A DNA stretch of 64,000 nt, from NCBI GenBank assembly GCA_002923375.1, contig BEIJ01000001.1:930001-994000 (forward strand), read 5' to 3'. Positions 19,702 to 27,889 of the stretch are shown piece after piece (the stretch's first letter is position 1; every line of letters begins with the position of its first letter). The notes below the pieces were generated by a model. That model was not told the origin of the DNA and made no database searches. It worked only from the letters and a program-made list of their open reading frames with translations. The translations under genes were made by a program, and so were the position numbers. Source of the stretch: a bacterium HR33. GTDB lineage: Bacteria > Gemmatimonadota > Gemmatimonadetes > Gemmatimonadales > GWC2-71-9.

Positions 19702-20070
19702 CTAGCGGCGCTTCACCTTCACTTTGGCCGCCGCCCGCGCCTTGGACTTCTTGGCCGCTGCCTTGGGCTTGGCGGCCTTCGACTTCGCACTCTTTGCAGC
19801 CTTCTTGGTATCCTTCTGAGCGCGCCGCTTGCTGATCTTGGCCTGGACCTCCTGCAACAACTTCTCCCCCTCGTCCGACCCGATCAGGCCGCGGCGCACC
19901 GCATAATGGACCAGCTCCTCCGCATCCTCGTAGCGAAACTCGCCCAAACCCGCCCCGGCCCGGATCAAATTGACCAGGGCATCAGCCACCGGGCTTCGCA
20001 GTACATTGGCGATCCCGGGAACGGCCTCCAAAAGGGCCGATATCTGCGAACCACCAAGCTCGCCAGCCAT
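19702..20070 (-). CDS. Small protein with histone H1-like Lys/Ala tail
   Basis: 122 aa, ATG preceded by a purine-rich GGGAGAGAGGG. Residues 1-78 form a compact helical domain (ISALLEAVPGIANVL, EDAEELVHYAVRRGLI). Residues about 82-122 are a KKAAKSAKSKAAKPKAAAKK-type tail, about half Lys/Arg. Similar AK-rich tails occur in bacterial nucleoid proteins (HctB, AlgP-like, mycobacterial HupB) and bind DNA or RNA non-specifically. A nucleic-acid-associated role is inferred from the tail; the N-terminal domain was not recognised. Confidence 0.65.
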   Translation of the reverse strand: MAGELGGSQISALLEAVPGIANVLRSPVADALVNLIRAGAGLGEFRYEDAEELVHYAVRRGLIGSDEGEKLLQEVQAKISKRRAQKDTKKAAKSAKSKAAKPKAAAKKSKARAAAKVKVKRR

Positions 20071-20199
20071 TGGGACCCTCTCTCCCGCCGCGTTTTTGCG
20101 CGTGCCAAGCTAGCGGCTAAAGCCCCGCCCGTCAAGCACCCCCGGACTCAACCTCTGGACCCTAAGTCGTTGCCGGACAACGTATTAGATCCTTGAGCC

Positions 20200-20484
20200 T
20201 CAGGCCTTACTGGAACGTTCCTTGGTCCCTAACTGCCTGGGAAACTTAGGGTTGAGGGGGGTGCGAGCCCGCCTCCAGATACGCCATTCTGTCTGGGCCA
20301 AAAGCTCGCTCAAGACCGCCCGGGTCCTTCGATCCACCGGGACGTCCAAGTGCATGTCCAGGCGATACTCTCCCGAGTCCGGGCCGGTCCCCGACAGGCG
20401 GAACCCCTGCCCGGTGGCTTCCACCCGGTCTATTTCGATCTCGGCCAAGGGGAGAAACTCCTCGCCCGGCTTTTCCTCTGCCAT
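20200..20484 (-). CDS. Hypothetical small protein
   Basis: 94 aa, ATG start. Beta-strand-rich (FLPLAEIEIDRVEATGQGFRL, GEYRLDMHLDVPVD), then a basic helix (WRIWRRARTP). No signal peptide, TM or Cys. Family not recognised. It lies 129 bp before the Lys-rich gene on the same strand. Confidence 0.5.
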   Translation of the reverse strand: MAEEKPGEEFLPLAEIEIDRVEATGQGFRLSGTGPDSGEYRLDMHLDVPVDRRTRAVLSELLAQTEWRIWRRARTPLNPKFPRQLGTKERSSKA

Positions 20485-20580
20485 CCTGCGCCCCCAAGCT
20501 CGCTGGAAGGCAAGAGACTAACCCTGGGACGGGCGGCGTCAAGGGCGCGGCACGCTTTGGCGACCGATCCGGCCGCACTC

Positions 20581-20658
20581 CGCACGCGGAGCCGGGGCGC
20601 ACGGGCGATGTTGGTGAGGCGGGAGCCGCCCCGGCGGCCTCCCGCACGCGGAGCCGGG
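20581..20658. repeat. Direct repeat, 16 bp, two copies 62 bp apart
   Basis: CGCACGCGGAGCCGGG occurs exactly at 20581-20596 and 20643-20658. The second copy lies just upstream of the promoter at 20661. This could be an operator pair for the zinc-ribbon/infA transcript or a chance GC-rich duplication. Confidence 0.5.
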
Positions 20659-20660
20659 AT

Positions 20661-20689
20661 TTGCAACCCCGGCAATTGTGGGGTAGATT
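20661..20689 (+). promoter_or_regulatory. Probable promoter of the zinc ribbon-infA pair
   Basis: TTGCAA (20661-20666), 17-bp spacer, TAGATT (20684-20689). The start is expected near 20696, about 27 nt before the GTG of the zinc-ribbon gene. Confidence 0.5.
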
Positions 20690-20722
20690 TCTGCTCCCGC
20701 TGAAAACGAGGTAGCGCTAACC

Positions 20723-20983
20723 GTGGGACGGCGAGGAGTCAAAGAATACCGGGCGCACGAGGCCCTTCAGTTGATTCTGGCCGATCGGGACCGCGAACCT
20801 TTGACCTGCCCTTCTTGCGGTAACCGCAAGATCCAGCGCACGCCGCGAAGGCGGCTTCCGGTCTCGGCCCAGATGGACCCCTACCGGCACGTTACCCTCA
20901 AGTGCACCAAGTGCGGCAGGCAGGCGGTCTACGTGCCGAGGAACGTGACCCAACCGTCGGATTCGCAGCTCTTGACTAGTTAA
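20723..20983 (+). CDS. Small zinc-ribbon protein
   Basis: 86 aa, GTG start. Two CxxC pairs, CPSCGNRKI (29-32) and CTKCGRQA (61-64), are spaced as in a zinc ribbon. The rest is basic. It sits 21 bp upstream of infA on the same strand, so they probably share the promoter at 20661. Possible roles are translation- or RNA-related; no specific family recognised. Confidence 0.7.
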   Translation: MGRRGVKEYRAHEALQLILADRDREPLTCPSCGNRKIQRTPRRRLPVSAQMDPYRHVTLKCTKCGRQAVYVPRNVTQPSDSQLLTS

Positions 20984-21004
20984 CCGGGAGGGAGCGGAAG
21001 GTCC

Positions 21005-21220
21005 GTGGCCGGCGACGCAATTCAGATGATGGGTACGGTGAAGGAGGTCCTGCCCAACACCACCTTCCGCGTAGTCCTGGAAAACGGTCACGAGGTTCTG
21101 GCTTACGTCTCGGGGAAGATGCGAAAGAACTACATCCGGATCCTCCAGGGCGACCGGGTGCAGGTGGAGCTTTCGCCCTACGATCTTACCCGGGGCAGGA
21201 TCACCTACCGGTACAAATAA
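21005..21220 (+). CDS. infA: Translation initiation factor IF-1
   Basis: 71 aa, normal length. A single S1/OB fold with the diagnostic segments [33 protein letters not shown] and [20 protein letters not shown]-1 occupies the ribosomal A site during initiation. Start GTG with GGAAGG upstream. The gene stands apart from a ribosomal-protein operon (infA often lies by rpmJ/rpsM), so it may be a second copy or a relocated one. Confidence 0.97.
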   Translation: MAGDAIQMMGTVKEVLPNTTFRVVLENGHEVLAYVSGKMRKNYIRILQGDRVQVELSPYDLTRGRITYRYK

Positions 21221-21452
21221 GCTCGGGTTTCTTGCCTTCGGCGGCGAGCCGCTACCGGTTCCCGGCCCCGAAACCTTCTCAGCTACACCCCCAGGCGCCC
21301 CCCGCCTGCGTGGACGCCCCATCCCACCGCAACGCCGGGTGGCCCGGCGGCCAATTGCGCCCCCGGCGGTAAAAACCACGCCCTTAACCCCAGACCCCAC
21401 CGCAACTCCGGGGGCCAACCGCCGCTAAAGCGCGGCCCGGCGAACATCCGCT

Positions 21453-21517
21453 CCGGGTTCAGCGGGCCGCGGAGAGGACCACAGCTACCGCCGGTTCAGT
21501 GGGGTGTGGAGAGGATC
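21453..21517. repeat. Imperfect direct repeat spanning the end of lepB
   Basis: GGTTCAGCGGGCCGCGGAGA (from 21456) and GGTTCAGTGGGGTGTGGAGA (from 21493) are about 38 bp apart and mostly differ by C/T. The second copy contains the lepB stop codon and last codons. Confidence 0.6.
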
Positions 21518-22203
21518 CGTTCCCACCGAATCGCAGTGAGGAAGGGCAGCGGCAGCACGCCGTTCTTGTCGTAGCTGAAGTAGATGAACAGCGGCCTCCC
21601 CTTGATCCGGTCCCTGCCGAGGAAGCCCCAGTAGCGGCTGTCGTAGGAGGCGTCCCGGTTGTCGCCCATCACGAAGAACGAATCCGGCGGTACCACCAGC
21701 GGTCCCCAGTTCTTCAGGGTAGGCCGGTAGGTGCGCGGATCTCTTCCCACCAGATACCTCCGCTGCCAGGCGCGCATCTGGGGGTGCTCCGGGTCGGTGG
21801 TGGGATCGGTGTGTATGACGTAGGGTTCGTCCAGCGGTTTGCCGTTGATATAGACCACGTTGTTTTCCATGGCGATGGTGTCGCCCGGCATCCCGATGAT
21901 CCGCTTCACCACGCTCACCCCGGGCTCTTCCACCGACTCGAAGATCACCACGTCGAACCTCTGCGGTTCCCGGAAGGCCGGTAGCCGTTTCTTGATGATG
22001 GGGACCTCGGCGCCGTAGAGGGCTTTGTTGACAAAGAGGAAGTCTCCGATGAGGAGCGTGTTTTCCATGCTCCCCGACGGTATGCGGAAAGCCTCGATCA
22101 ACAGCGCCCTGAGGAAGAACCAGATCAACAGGGCGGCCGCGATCGACTTGGCCCACTCCCACAGCGTCTGAGACAGGGGTTTTGGTTGCTTTGCCACTTT
22201 CAA
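21496..22203 (-). CDS. lepB: Signal peptidase I
   Basis: 235 aa, S26 family. One N-terminal membrane anchor (about 17-37). Catalytic Ser45 lies in IPSGSMENTL, general-base Lys100 in SVVKRIIGMPGD, and box E is FFVMGDNRDASYDSRYWG. It cleaves signal peptides on the outer face of the inner membrane. The frame starts at a TTG (22203); the GTG two codons in (22197) is better spaced from a GGAG and may be the real start. Confidence 0.95.
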   Translation of the reverse strand: MKVAKQPKPLSQTLWEWAKSIAAALLIWFFLRALLIEAFRIPSGSMENTLLIGDFLFVNKALYGAEVPIIKKRLPAFREPQRFDVVIFESVEEPGVSVVKRIIGMPGDTIAMENNVVYINGKPLDEPYVIHTDPTTDPEHPQMRAWQRRYLVGRDPRTYRPTLKNWGPLVVPPDSFFVMGDNRDASYDSRYWGFLGRDRIKGRPLFIYFSYDKNGVLPLPFLTAIRWERILSTPH

Positions 22204-22354
22204 TCACTCCGCCCGGGTTTCAGTCACTCCGCCCCGGCCTGAGGCCGGTGCTGTCTTCTCCGCCCGCCGATTTCATCCGCCACCGTTATCCCTGCGCGGA
22301 AAGCTCGATTTTACGGACCGGTGTCAGACTCCACCCGGCGCTTCGCGGCCACTT

Positions 22355-23410
22355 TCAGCGCTCCACCCAGTCGGCGATGAACAGATTGGTCTCGCCCGGC
22401 CTTTCGGCAAAGCGGTTGGAGGCGAAGACCAGTTTCCGGCCGTCGGGCGAAAACATTGGGAAACCGTCGAACTCGCCGCTGGTGGTGACCTGCACCAGCC
22501 CGCTACCGTCCAAGTTAATCAAATAAAGGTCGAAATTCCGAGACCGCGGGTCTTTGTGGTTGGAGGCGAAGATGATCCGCTTGCCGTCGGGATGGAAGAA
22601 GGGGGCGAAGTTGGCGCCGCCCAAGTTGGTCACCTGCCGCTGATTGGAGCCGTCGGCGTCCATGACCCAGATTTCCATCCGGTTGGGCCTCACCAGGCCG
22701 GATTTCAGCAGGGAGCGGTAGTCTTCCAGTTCGTCGGGCGTTTGGGGATGATAGGCGCGATAGACGATCTTGCTCCCGTCGGGGGAGAAGAACGGCCCGC
22801 CGTCGTATCCCGGGGTAGTGGTGAGGCGGCGCACTCCGGTGCCGTCGGTGTTCATGACGTAGATGTCGAGGTCGCCGTCCCGGGAGGAGGTGAAGACGAT
22901 CTTTTGTCCGTCGGGCGAGAGGGTGGCTTCGGCGTCGTAGCCGGGGCTGGCGGTGAGTCTTTGGAGATCGCTTCCGTCGGCTCGGGCGGTGTAGATGTCG
23001 AAGTCGTAAACCGGCCAGACGTAGCCTCTGGAGTAGTCGGGCGGCGGGGGGCACTGGTCTCCGAGGTGGACGGTGCTGGAGTAGAGGATTCTCCGGTCGT
23101 TGTCGTAGAAGTAGCCGCAGGTGGTGCGGCCGCGGCCGCCGGAGACCAGTCTGAGTCCGGTGCCGTCGATGTTGATGATGTACTGCTGGTCGCAGCCGGC
23201 ATCGCGGCTCTGGCGCTGGAAGATGAGGCGTCGGCCGTCGGAGCTGAAGTAGGCTTCGGCGTTTTGGCCGTCGAAGGTGAGTTGTTGGAGGCGGCTGAAG
23301 AATCGCTCGCCGGGTTCGGGGGAGCGTTCCACCGCTTGCGCGGCCGCGCCCGCGATTTCGGCTAGCGCGCCGGTTTGGAATGCGAGAACTAGGAGTGCGG
23401 TTCGGAGCAT
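22355..23410 (-). CDS. TolB-like PD40 beta-propeller protein
   Basis: 351 aa with a signal peptide (about 1-24). At least five PD40/TolB repeats of the type F-S-P-D-G-x-K-I-V-F are visible: FSSDGRRLIF, LSPDGQKIVF, FSPDGSKIVY, FHPDGKRIIF and FSPDGRKLVF, each followed by D-I-Y-x-M-N-x-D-G-T. A periplasmic six-bladed propeller is expected. It is not canonical TolB (no N-terminal TolB domain, no pal/tolR neighbours). No catalytic residues, so a binding or scaffold role is likely. Confidence 0.85.
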   Translation of the reverse strand: MLRTALLVLAFQTGALAEIAGAAAQAVERSPEPGERFFSRLQQLTFDGQNAEAYFSSDGRRLIFQRQSRDAGCDQQYIINIDGTGLRLVSGGRGRTTCGYFYDNDRRILYSSTVHLGDQCPPPPDYSRGYVWPVYDFDIYTARADGSDLQRLTASPGYDAEATLSPDGQKIVFTSSRDGDLDIYVMNTDGTGVRRLTTTPGYDGGPFFSPDGSKIVYRAYHPQTPDELEDYRSLLKSGLVRPNRMEIWVMDADGSNQRQVTNLGGANFAPFFHPDGKRIIFASNHKDPRSRNFDLYLINLDGSGLVQVTTSGEFDGFPMFSPDGRKLVFASNRFAERPGETNLFIADWVER

Positions 23411-23439
23411 GGGAACAATTATAACCAGTGCCGAGTGCG

Positions 23440-23621
23440 GGCGGGCCGGTCTCTATTGTGTCGCGCTCCGGCTGGGCGACTGGGGGGCCGCTCTCTATTG
23501 TGTCCCGCTCCCGCTGGGCGGGCGCTCTCTACTGTGCTGCGCTCCGGCTGGGCAGCTGCGGGCGGGCACTCTCTACTGTGCCGCGCTCCGGCTGGGCAGC
23601 TGCGGGCGGGCCGGGTCCCCC
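23440..23621. repeat. Tandem intergenic repeat, about 40-bp unit
   Basis: CTCTAYTGTG followed by a GCGCTCCGGCTGGGC-type block recurs at 23451, 23493, 23527 and 23571 (spacing 42, 34, 44), with GGGCGGGC linkers. It lies just upstream of the TolB-like gene. Frames through it give only repetitive junk peptides. Confidence 0.8.
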
Positions 23622-23623
23622 TT

Positions 23624-23952
23624 GGGCACGCTCGCCTGGCGGACTCGACGCCTGGCGCCGGTTGTTTTCCGCTATCCGCTCCGGCAAGGCGGCGCCGTGA
23701 CCGCCAGGCTCGCCCTGTGCCCTGCGGGGGACCCGGCCCGCCCGCACCTCCCGCCGGCATCTGCTGGGCAGGTTACGCCAATCGGCGCCCGGTTGCACAG
23801 GCGTTCGGGCGGCTGCCCCTAGCGGTGCCGGAAACGGCGCTGCGGCTCCCGGAGGGCAGAAGCGAGCCTGGCGGTCTCGGCGACGTCCTCTGCAATACGA
23901 ACCCATCCGCCACACCAAAAACAGGCGTCGAGTCCGCCAGGCGAGCATGCCC
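23624..23952. repeat. Large inverted repeat (REP/MITE-like), arms 31 bp
   Basis: 23624-23654 (GGGCACGCTCGCCTGGCGGA...) is the reverse complement of 23922-23952 over 31 bp with one mismatch. A nested second pair, GACCGCCAGGCTCGC (23699-23713) and GCGAGCCTGGCGGTC (23862-23876), is exact and colinear (69-70 bp inside each arm). Within each arm the two motifs are themselves near-complementary, so each arm can form a hairpin. This resembles paired REP elements (BIME) or a MITE. No transposase nearby. Confidence 0.85.
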
Positions 23953-23984
23953 GACGGGAGCCGCCCCGTTCCGCTGTATGATCG

Positions 23985-25277
23985 TTAGAAGAAAAACCCG
24001 AGCTCGAACCGCCCGCCTGCACCGGTGGCGTTGCGGAACAGGCCGCCCAGCGATTGCCCCATGATCTGCAGGAACATGTTCCGCCCTTCGATCGCCAGAC
24101 CGCCGGTAAAGCCTATCCCTTGATGCGCTCCCAGCACCGCCCCCAAGCGCAGCGGGATCGTCCGAATGAACCGCCAGGTGGTGTTCACGTCCACCGCCAG
24201 CGGGCTTTCGAAGTCGCCGCTGGTCGGCAGCGTCGCGCTCACGTCCACCTGAAGAATCCGGTTCGCCCACGCGCTGGCAGTAAACCGCACGATCCGCGGA
24301 AGCTTGACCTCCAGATCCACCGTGTCCTTCACCGCCAGGGAGTCGTTGGTGAAGTTGTCCAGCGAATCCAGCACCTCCTGGAGATTGTCGGTGCGCACCG
24401 TGAGCCGCCGCCGCTCGGTTTCCACTCGGTGCACCGTCACCGTCCCCAGGTTCGCCACCATCGCTTCCAGCGCGAACCCCGACGTGGGCCAGCTGAGCCG
24501 GATCAGAAAATCGCCCGCGATGCTAGCCGAACCGTTGTTGAAAGTGGAGTCGATATCGGGGGTATGGGCCAGCTCCACCTCGAGGTTCGCGATGATGCTG
24601 TCTTCGGTCACCCGGATCACGCCGCCGTCCGCCAAGGTGGATCGGAACCGGGCGAAGGCGATCGGCTTGATGTAGCGCGCTCCCGCGCCGATGCTGAGGT
24701 GCACTCCGTCCTCGCTGCCCAAGGGACCGAACCGAAGCACCGCATGGGCTCCCCCTTCGGCGCTCCCCAGTGCGGCCGCCTTGGTATCGCCCAAGCTGAA
24801 GCTCTGCGCGCTCAAGTTCCCGTCCCGCGCCAGGGAGACGAACTCTTCGTCCAGAAGGAACGCCCCGTAGCCCCGGCCCTGGGCCGAAAGACCGATGCTG
24901 AAGTGCCCCCCGAAGGGTCCTCCCAGATAAAACCCTCCCTCCCCCAGAGCGCTCCCCGCGAATCCTCTGCCTTTCGGCACCAGGTTCAACACATCTAGGA
25001 CATCGCCGGCGAGCAGGCTGTCGCGGTCCGACAGATACGTGAGGGCCCCAATGTCGGCGAAGTTCAGGGTGTTGTTCTCTCCCACCGCGCCGCCGGAGAA
25101 AACGAAGCCCCAGTGGGGGATCATGGCGTGGCGGAAGGGATCGATCCTGAAGGTCGGCGTGCGGCGGTATGCCGGCTGGACTCGCGCCGCCTGGGAATTT
25201 TCCGGGACTGCCTGGGCCCAAAGTTCCCCAGCGGTCGCGGCGGCCGCCGCCAGCAGCAGAACAGCCCGGCGGTTCAT
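23985..25277 (-). CDS. Outer-membrane beta-barrel protein
   Basis: 430 aa. A signal peptide (MNRRAVLLLAAAAATAGELWAQA) and a C-terminal aromatic strand RFELGFFF, as required by the BAM complex. Alternating hydrophobic strands run throughout, for example GAHAVLRFGPLG and GVHLSIGAGARYIKP; DUF5723-like organisation is possible. The ATG overlaps the stop of the preceding 725-aa lipoprotein gene by four bases (ATGA), so the two are translated together and are probably partners at the outer membrane. Last gene of the long minus-strand run. Confidence 0.75.
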   Translation of the reverse strand: MNRRAVLLLAAAAATAGELWAQAVPENSQAARVQPAYRRTPTFRIDPFRHAMIPHWGFVFSGGAVGENNTLNFADIGALTYLSDRDSLLAGDVLDVLNLVPKGRGFAGSALGEGGFYLGGPFGGHFSIGLSAQGRGYGAFLLDEEFVSLARDGNLSAQSFSLGDTKAAALGSAEGGAHAVLRFGPLGSEDGVHLSIGAGARYIKPIAFARFRSTLADGGVIRVTEDSIIANLEVELAHTPDIDSTFNNGSASIAGDFLIRLSWPTSGFALEAMVANLGTVTVHRVETERRRLTVRTDNLQEVLDSLDNFTNDSLAVKDTVDLEVKLPRIVRFTASAWANRILQVDVSATLPTSGDFESPLAVDVNTTWRFIRTIPLRLGAVLGAHQGIGFTGGLAIEGRNMFLQIMGQSLGGLFRNATGAGGRFELGFFF

Positions 25278-27451
25278 CGAGCCCCTCCCGTCTTGATCCT
25301 GACCCGTGCCGAGGCGTTCAGGATCACGTGATCCTCGGGCCGGATCGCGCCTCTCCCACCCGCGGCGTTCCCGGGCAAAAGCACGATCCGGATTCCCGCG
25401 GTGAAGTGCTTGCCGAACAGCACCCGCGATTGCTGGCCGCTGATGCTCACGCTCACCGTGTCGGTTACCGGTTGCGTGACTCTTCCCTGCGCGTCTACCT
25501 GGGCGGGTTTGAGCTCCACCGGTGCCAGTTCCACCCGGTCGGTGCGCCGGAATATGCTGTCGGCCTTGACCGTTCCGGGAAGCGAATCGGGAACCAAAGC
25601 TACAAACACCCGGACGCCGAACGGCGTGCGGTTCACCACCACCGAACGCGCCGTGGCGGAATCCACCCGGTTGGCGATCTGGTCGGCGTCCTTCGGGTCG
25701 AAATCCAGTCCCTCCTGGACCGTAGTCTCGCTGAACTGAACTCCCGACGTGGGAATAGTGACGTCCAAAGCCACCGCGATCGCGGCCGTGAGGCCCACCG
25801 AGTCGGCCCGGGTGACGGTGACCGTGGTCCCGCTCCGGGCGGTAGCGGTACCGGAGGCCACGAGGCCGGCCCGCTTGCCGTCCAGCAACAGATCGACCAC
25901 CCGATCGATGAGCGGCGCCACCTGAAGGGCGACGGTTTTCACCGTCGGTGTACCGCCGCTCTTCGCCGGGACCGTCAGCGTGGTCTGGCCGGAGTCGGCG
26001 ATCAGCACCAGCAGGGGGTTACCCTGAGCGTCCTTCTGGAACACGATGTTGCCCGATCCGTCCCGGGGGAGCTGGCCAGAGGAGGTGAGCTCCACCACTC
26101 CGAAATAGAAGTTGGACAGCCTGAGCTCCGCTCCTAGACCATTTCTCACCGTGAGGGTGACGGTGACGTCGTTCAGGGTAGCGTCGCGGAGCGCGTCTTT
26201 GAGATCGCCGAACAGTGAATCGAGGTTTACGTCTATCTCCTGGAATTCTTCCACCGAGACGTTGAGCTCCGGCGTCACCGCGGGGTCCAGCGTTCCGGTA
26301 ATCGACTGGATGACCAGGTTTCCTCCTCCGTCCACCACTACGGCGTCGGTAGTCACCGTTGGGCTCACCGTGGCCTGGGAAGCGGTGGCGCGTCCCAGGA
26401 CTTCAGCCACCACATCGCCGGGAACGATCTTGGCCCCCGCCAAATCGATATTGACGGTGGTGGCGACGGCGCTTCCGTCCCCGGGAGCCGCGTTCACCAG
26501 GATGGTGTCTCTGTAGGGCGTGCCGCCGAACAAAACGCCGTTCAACTTGAGGTCTGCGGAAACCGAGATCGGGAGCCGGTTTTGAACCGTCAAGGTGAAA
26601 GACCCGCTGTGCACCGCCACCGTATCGACAGCCAGCAAGCGGGGCTCTCCCGAGAAGACGGCGTAGGTGCTGCTGAAGCTTTCGTTCACGTTCCTCAGCG
26701 TGACCGACGCGAGGGTGAGCGGCGAAAAGACGATCTTCACCGTAGCCGAACCGAAGGGATCCAAGGTGGTGCACCCGGGTGCCGCTCCGGTCGCCGCTAG
26801 CCGCACGTACCCCTGAAAGCCGCTTCCGGCCAGAGAGGTGGTGTCCACCACGGTCCCGCCGTCGGGGACCAGGGCGTCCGAGAAGGCGACCACGTCGGCG
26901 CCGGTACTGTCCTTGAGCGACACGGAAAGCGTGGCGTCGCAGCCGGAGTTGTTGGTCAGCGTTCGGATCACCGACCCTGCGGCGACGGACGCCCCGGTCA
27001 CCGAGGAACCCTCGGGCGTGTGGAAGCGAATGGTGTCCCCGCTGGACTGTCCGTGAGAAGGCAGCGGCGCCAGCGTGATGCTGCCCGAGGCTATGGTGAT
27101 GCTCACCGAGTCCTTCCTGGTCTGGAGCATCTGGTCGTAGCTGAACTTGAATTGGGTGAAGCTCAAGTTGTCGAACTTGAGCTTCTCTCCCACCGCCACG
27201 TCGTACACCTCGGGGCTGAAGGTCACCGCGCGGCGCCCGTCAGGAGTGCGGGTGGTGTCGCTTCCCAAAAGGGAGTCGATGTAGAAAGTGTCCCGGGCTA
27301 TGGGCAGGGCGTAGGTTACCACTGAGGCCGGCCCCCGGCTCAGCTGGTCCCGGGCCTCCGTGATGCTCCCGGGCTCGCAGCCGGCAAGCGCCGCCGCCAG
27401 AACCAGCGGAGAAATCCGCCGCAGCCGTTCTTTACTCGATCTTCCGGACAT
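25274..27451 (-). CDS. Large outer-membrane lipoprotein, unknown
   Basis: 725 aa from the ATG at 27451, chosen because it begins the lipoprotein signal (MSGRSSKERLRRISPLVLAAALAGC; lipid Cys about residue 25). The rest is almost all beta-strand, Thr/Val/Asp-rich and nearly Cys-free. It contains repeating modules rich in V-D-V/T-V-T-x-T that look like several Ig-like or beta-sandwich domains. It is coupled to the following barrel by an ATGA overlap. Possibly a surface adhesin-like partner of that barrel. No family named. Confidence 0.65.
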   Translation of the reverse strand: MSGRSSKERLRRISPLVLAAALAGCEPGSITEARDQLSRGPASVVTYALPIARDTFYIDSLLGSDTTRTPDGRRAVTFSPEVYDVAVGEKLKFDNLSFTQFKFSYDQMLQTRKDSVSITIASGSITLAPLPSHGQSSGDTIRFHTPEGSSVTGASVAAGSVIRTLTNNSGCDATLSVSLKDSTGADVVAFSDALVPDGGTVVDTTSLAGSGFQGYVRLAATGAAPGCTTLDPFGSATVKIVFSPLTLASVTLRNVNESFSSTYAVFSGEPRLLAVDTVAVHSGSFTLTVQNRLPISVSADLKLNGVLFGGTPYRDTILVNAAPGDGSAVATTVNIDLAGAKIVPGDVVAEVLGRATASQATVSPTVTTDAVVVDGGGNLVIQSITGTLDPAVTPELNVSVEEFQEIDVNLDSLFGDLKDALRDATLNDVTVTLTVRNGLGAELRLSNFYFGVVELTSSGQLPRDGSGNIVFQKDAQGNPLLVLIADSGQTTLTVPAKSGGTPTVKTVALQVAPLIDRVVDLLLDGKRAGLVASGTATARSGTTVTVTRADSVGLTAAIAVALDVTIPTSGVQFSETTVQEGLDFDPKDADQIANRVDSATARSVVVNRTPFGVRVFVALVPDSLPGTVKADSIFRRTDRVELAPVELKPAQVDAQGRVTQPVTDTVSVSISGQQSRVLFGKHFTAGIRIVLLPGNAAGGRGAIRPEDHVILNASARVRIKTGGAR

Positions 27452-27514
27452 CGCAATTCCGAAGCAAAGGCCCTTGAAGCTCTTAGCCGGCCCCTTCGGC
27501 GTCAAGGGCATAGA

Positions 27515-27643
27515 TCACACATCGGTTTTGCGCTTCCTTTTCTGCCACCACCACACCCCTATGACTATTCCGCCGAAAACCAAAGGCGCGGCCACGAACA
27601 GCGCGCCGACCCACAGCATTACGCCGCCGGGGTCGTGGTTCAT
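27515..27643 (-). CDS. Very small membrane protein
   Basis: 42 aa: short N-terminus, one hydrophobic helix (VMLWVGALFVAAPLVFGGIV), then WWWQKRKRKTDV, whose basic end should be cytoplasmic. The ATG overlaps the stop of the 62-aa gene upstream (ATGA). Its place after ctaB, and its size, suggest an accessory of the oxidase assembly; that is inference. Confidence 0.55.
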   Translation of the reverse strand: MNHDPGGVMLWVGALFVAAPLVFGGIVIGVWWWQKRKRKTDV

Positions 27644-27828
27644 CGGCCGAGGAAGCGCTTGAGATTTTTGAGGTAGTAGCTGAGTGCGAGAGTCGCTATG
27701 GCGAAGCTTATGCCGAGGATCAGCGCTACAGTACCGCCGTCGGCTCGATAGGCGAGAAACGCCCACAAAGAAAACCCGGCGCAGAACAGAATGGCGGTGC
27801 CGATCAGGAAGCGGTGAAAACCGATCAT
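27640..27828 (-). CDS. Small two-helix membrane protein
   Basis: 62 aa with two hydrophobic helices (about 7-27 and 33-52) and a basic C-terminus (KNLKRFLGR). It follows ctaB by 61 bp and overlaps the 42-aa gene. No motif for copper or heme binding. Candidate cytochrome oxidase accessory or assembly protein by context only. Confidence 0.55.
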   Translation of the reverse strand: MIGFHRFLIGTAILFCAGFSLWAFLAYRADGGTVALILGISFAIATLALSYYLKNLKRFLGR

Positions 27829-27889
27829 GGTTGTGCGATCACCAATCCGCCGCCGGCGTGTTCATGAGGATCACCCGCATGTCGATGAA

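Noticed and set aside
23428-24270. Several frames of 80-200 codons over the repeat block
   Set aside because: Repetitive low-complexity translations on both strands, explained by the tandem and inverted repeats.
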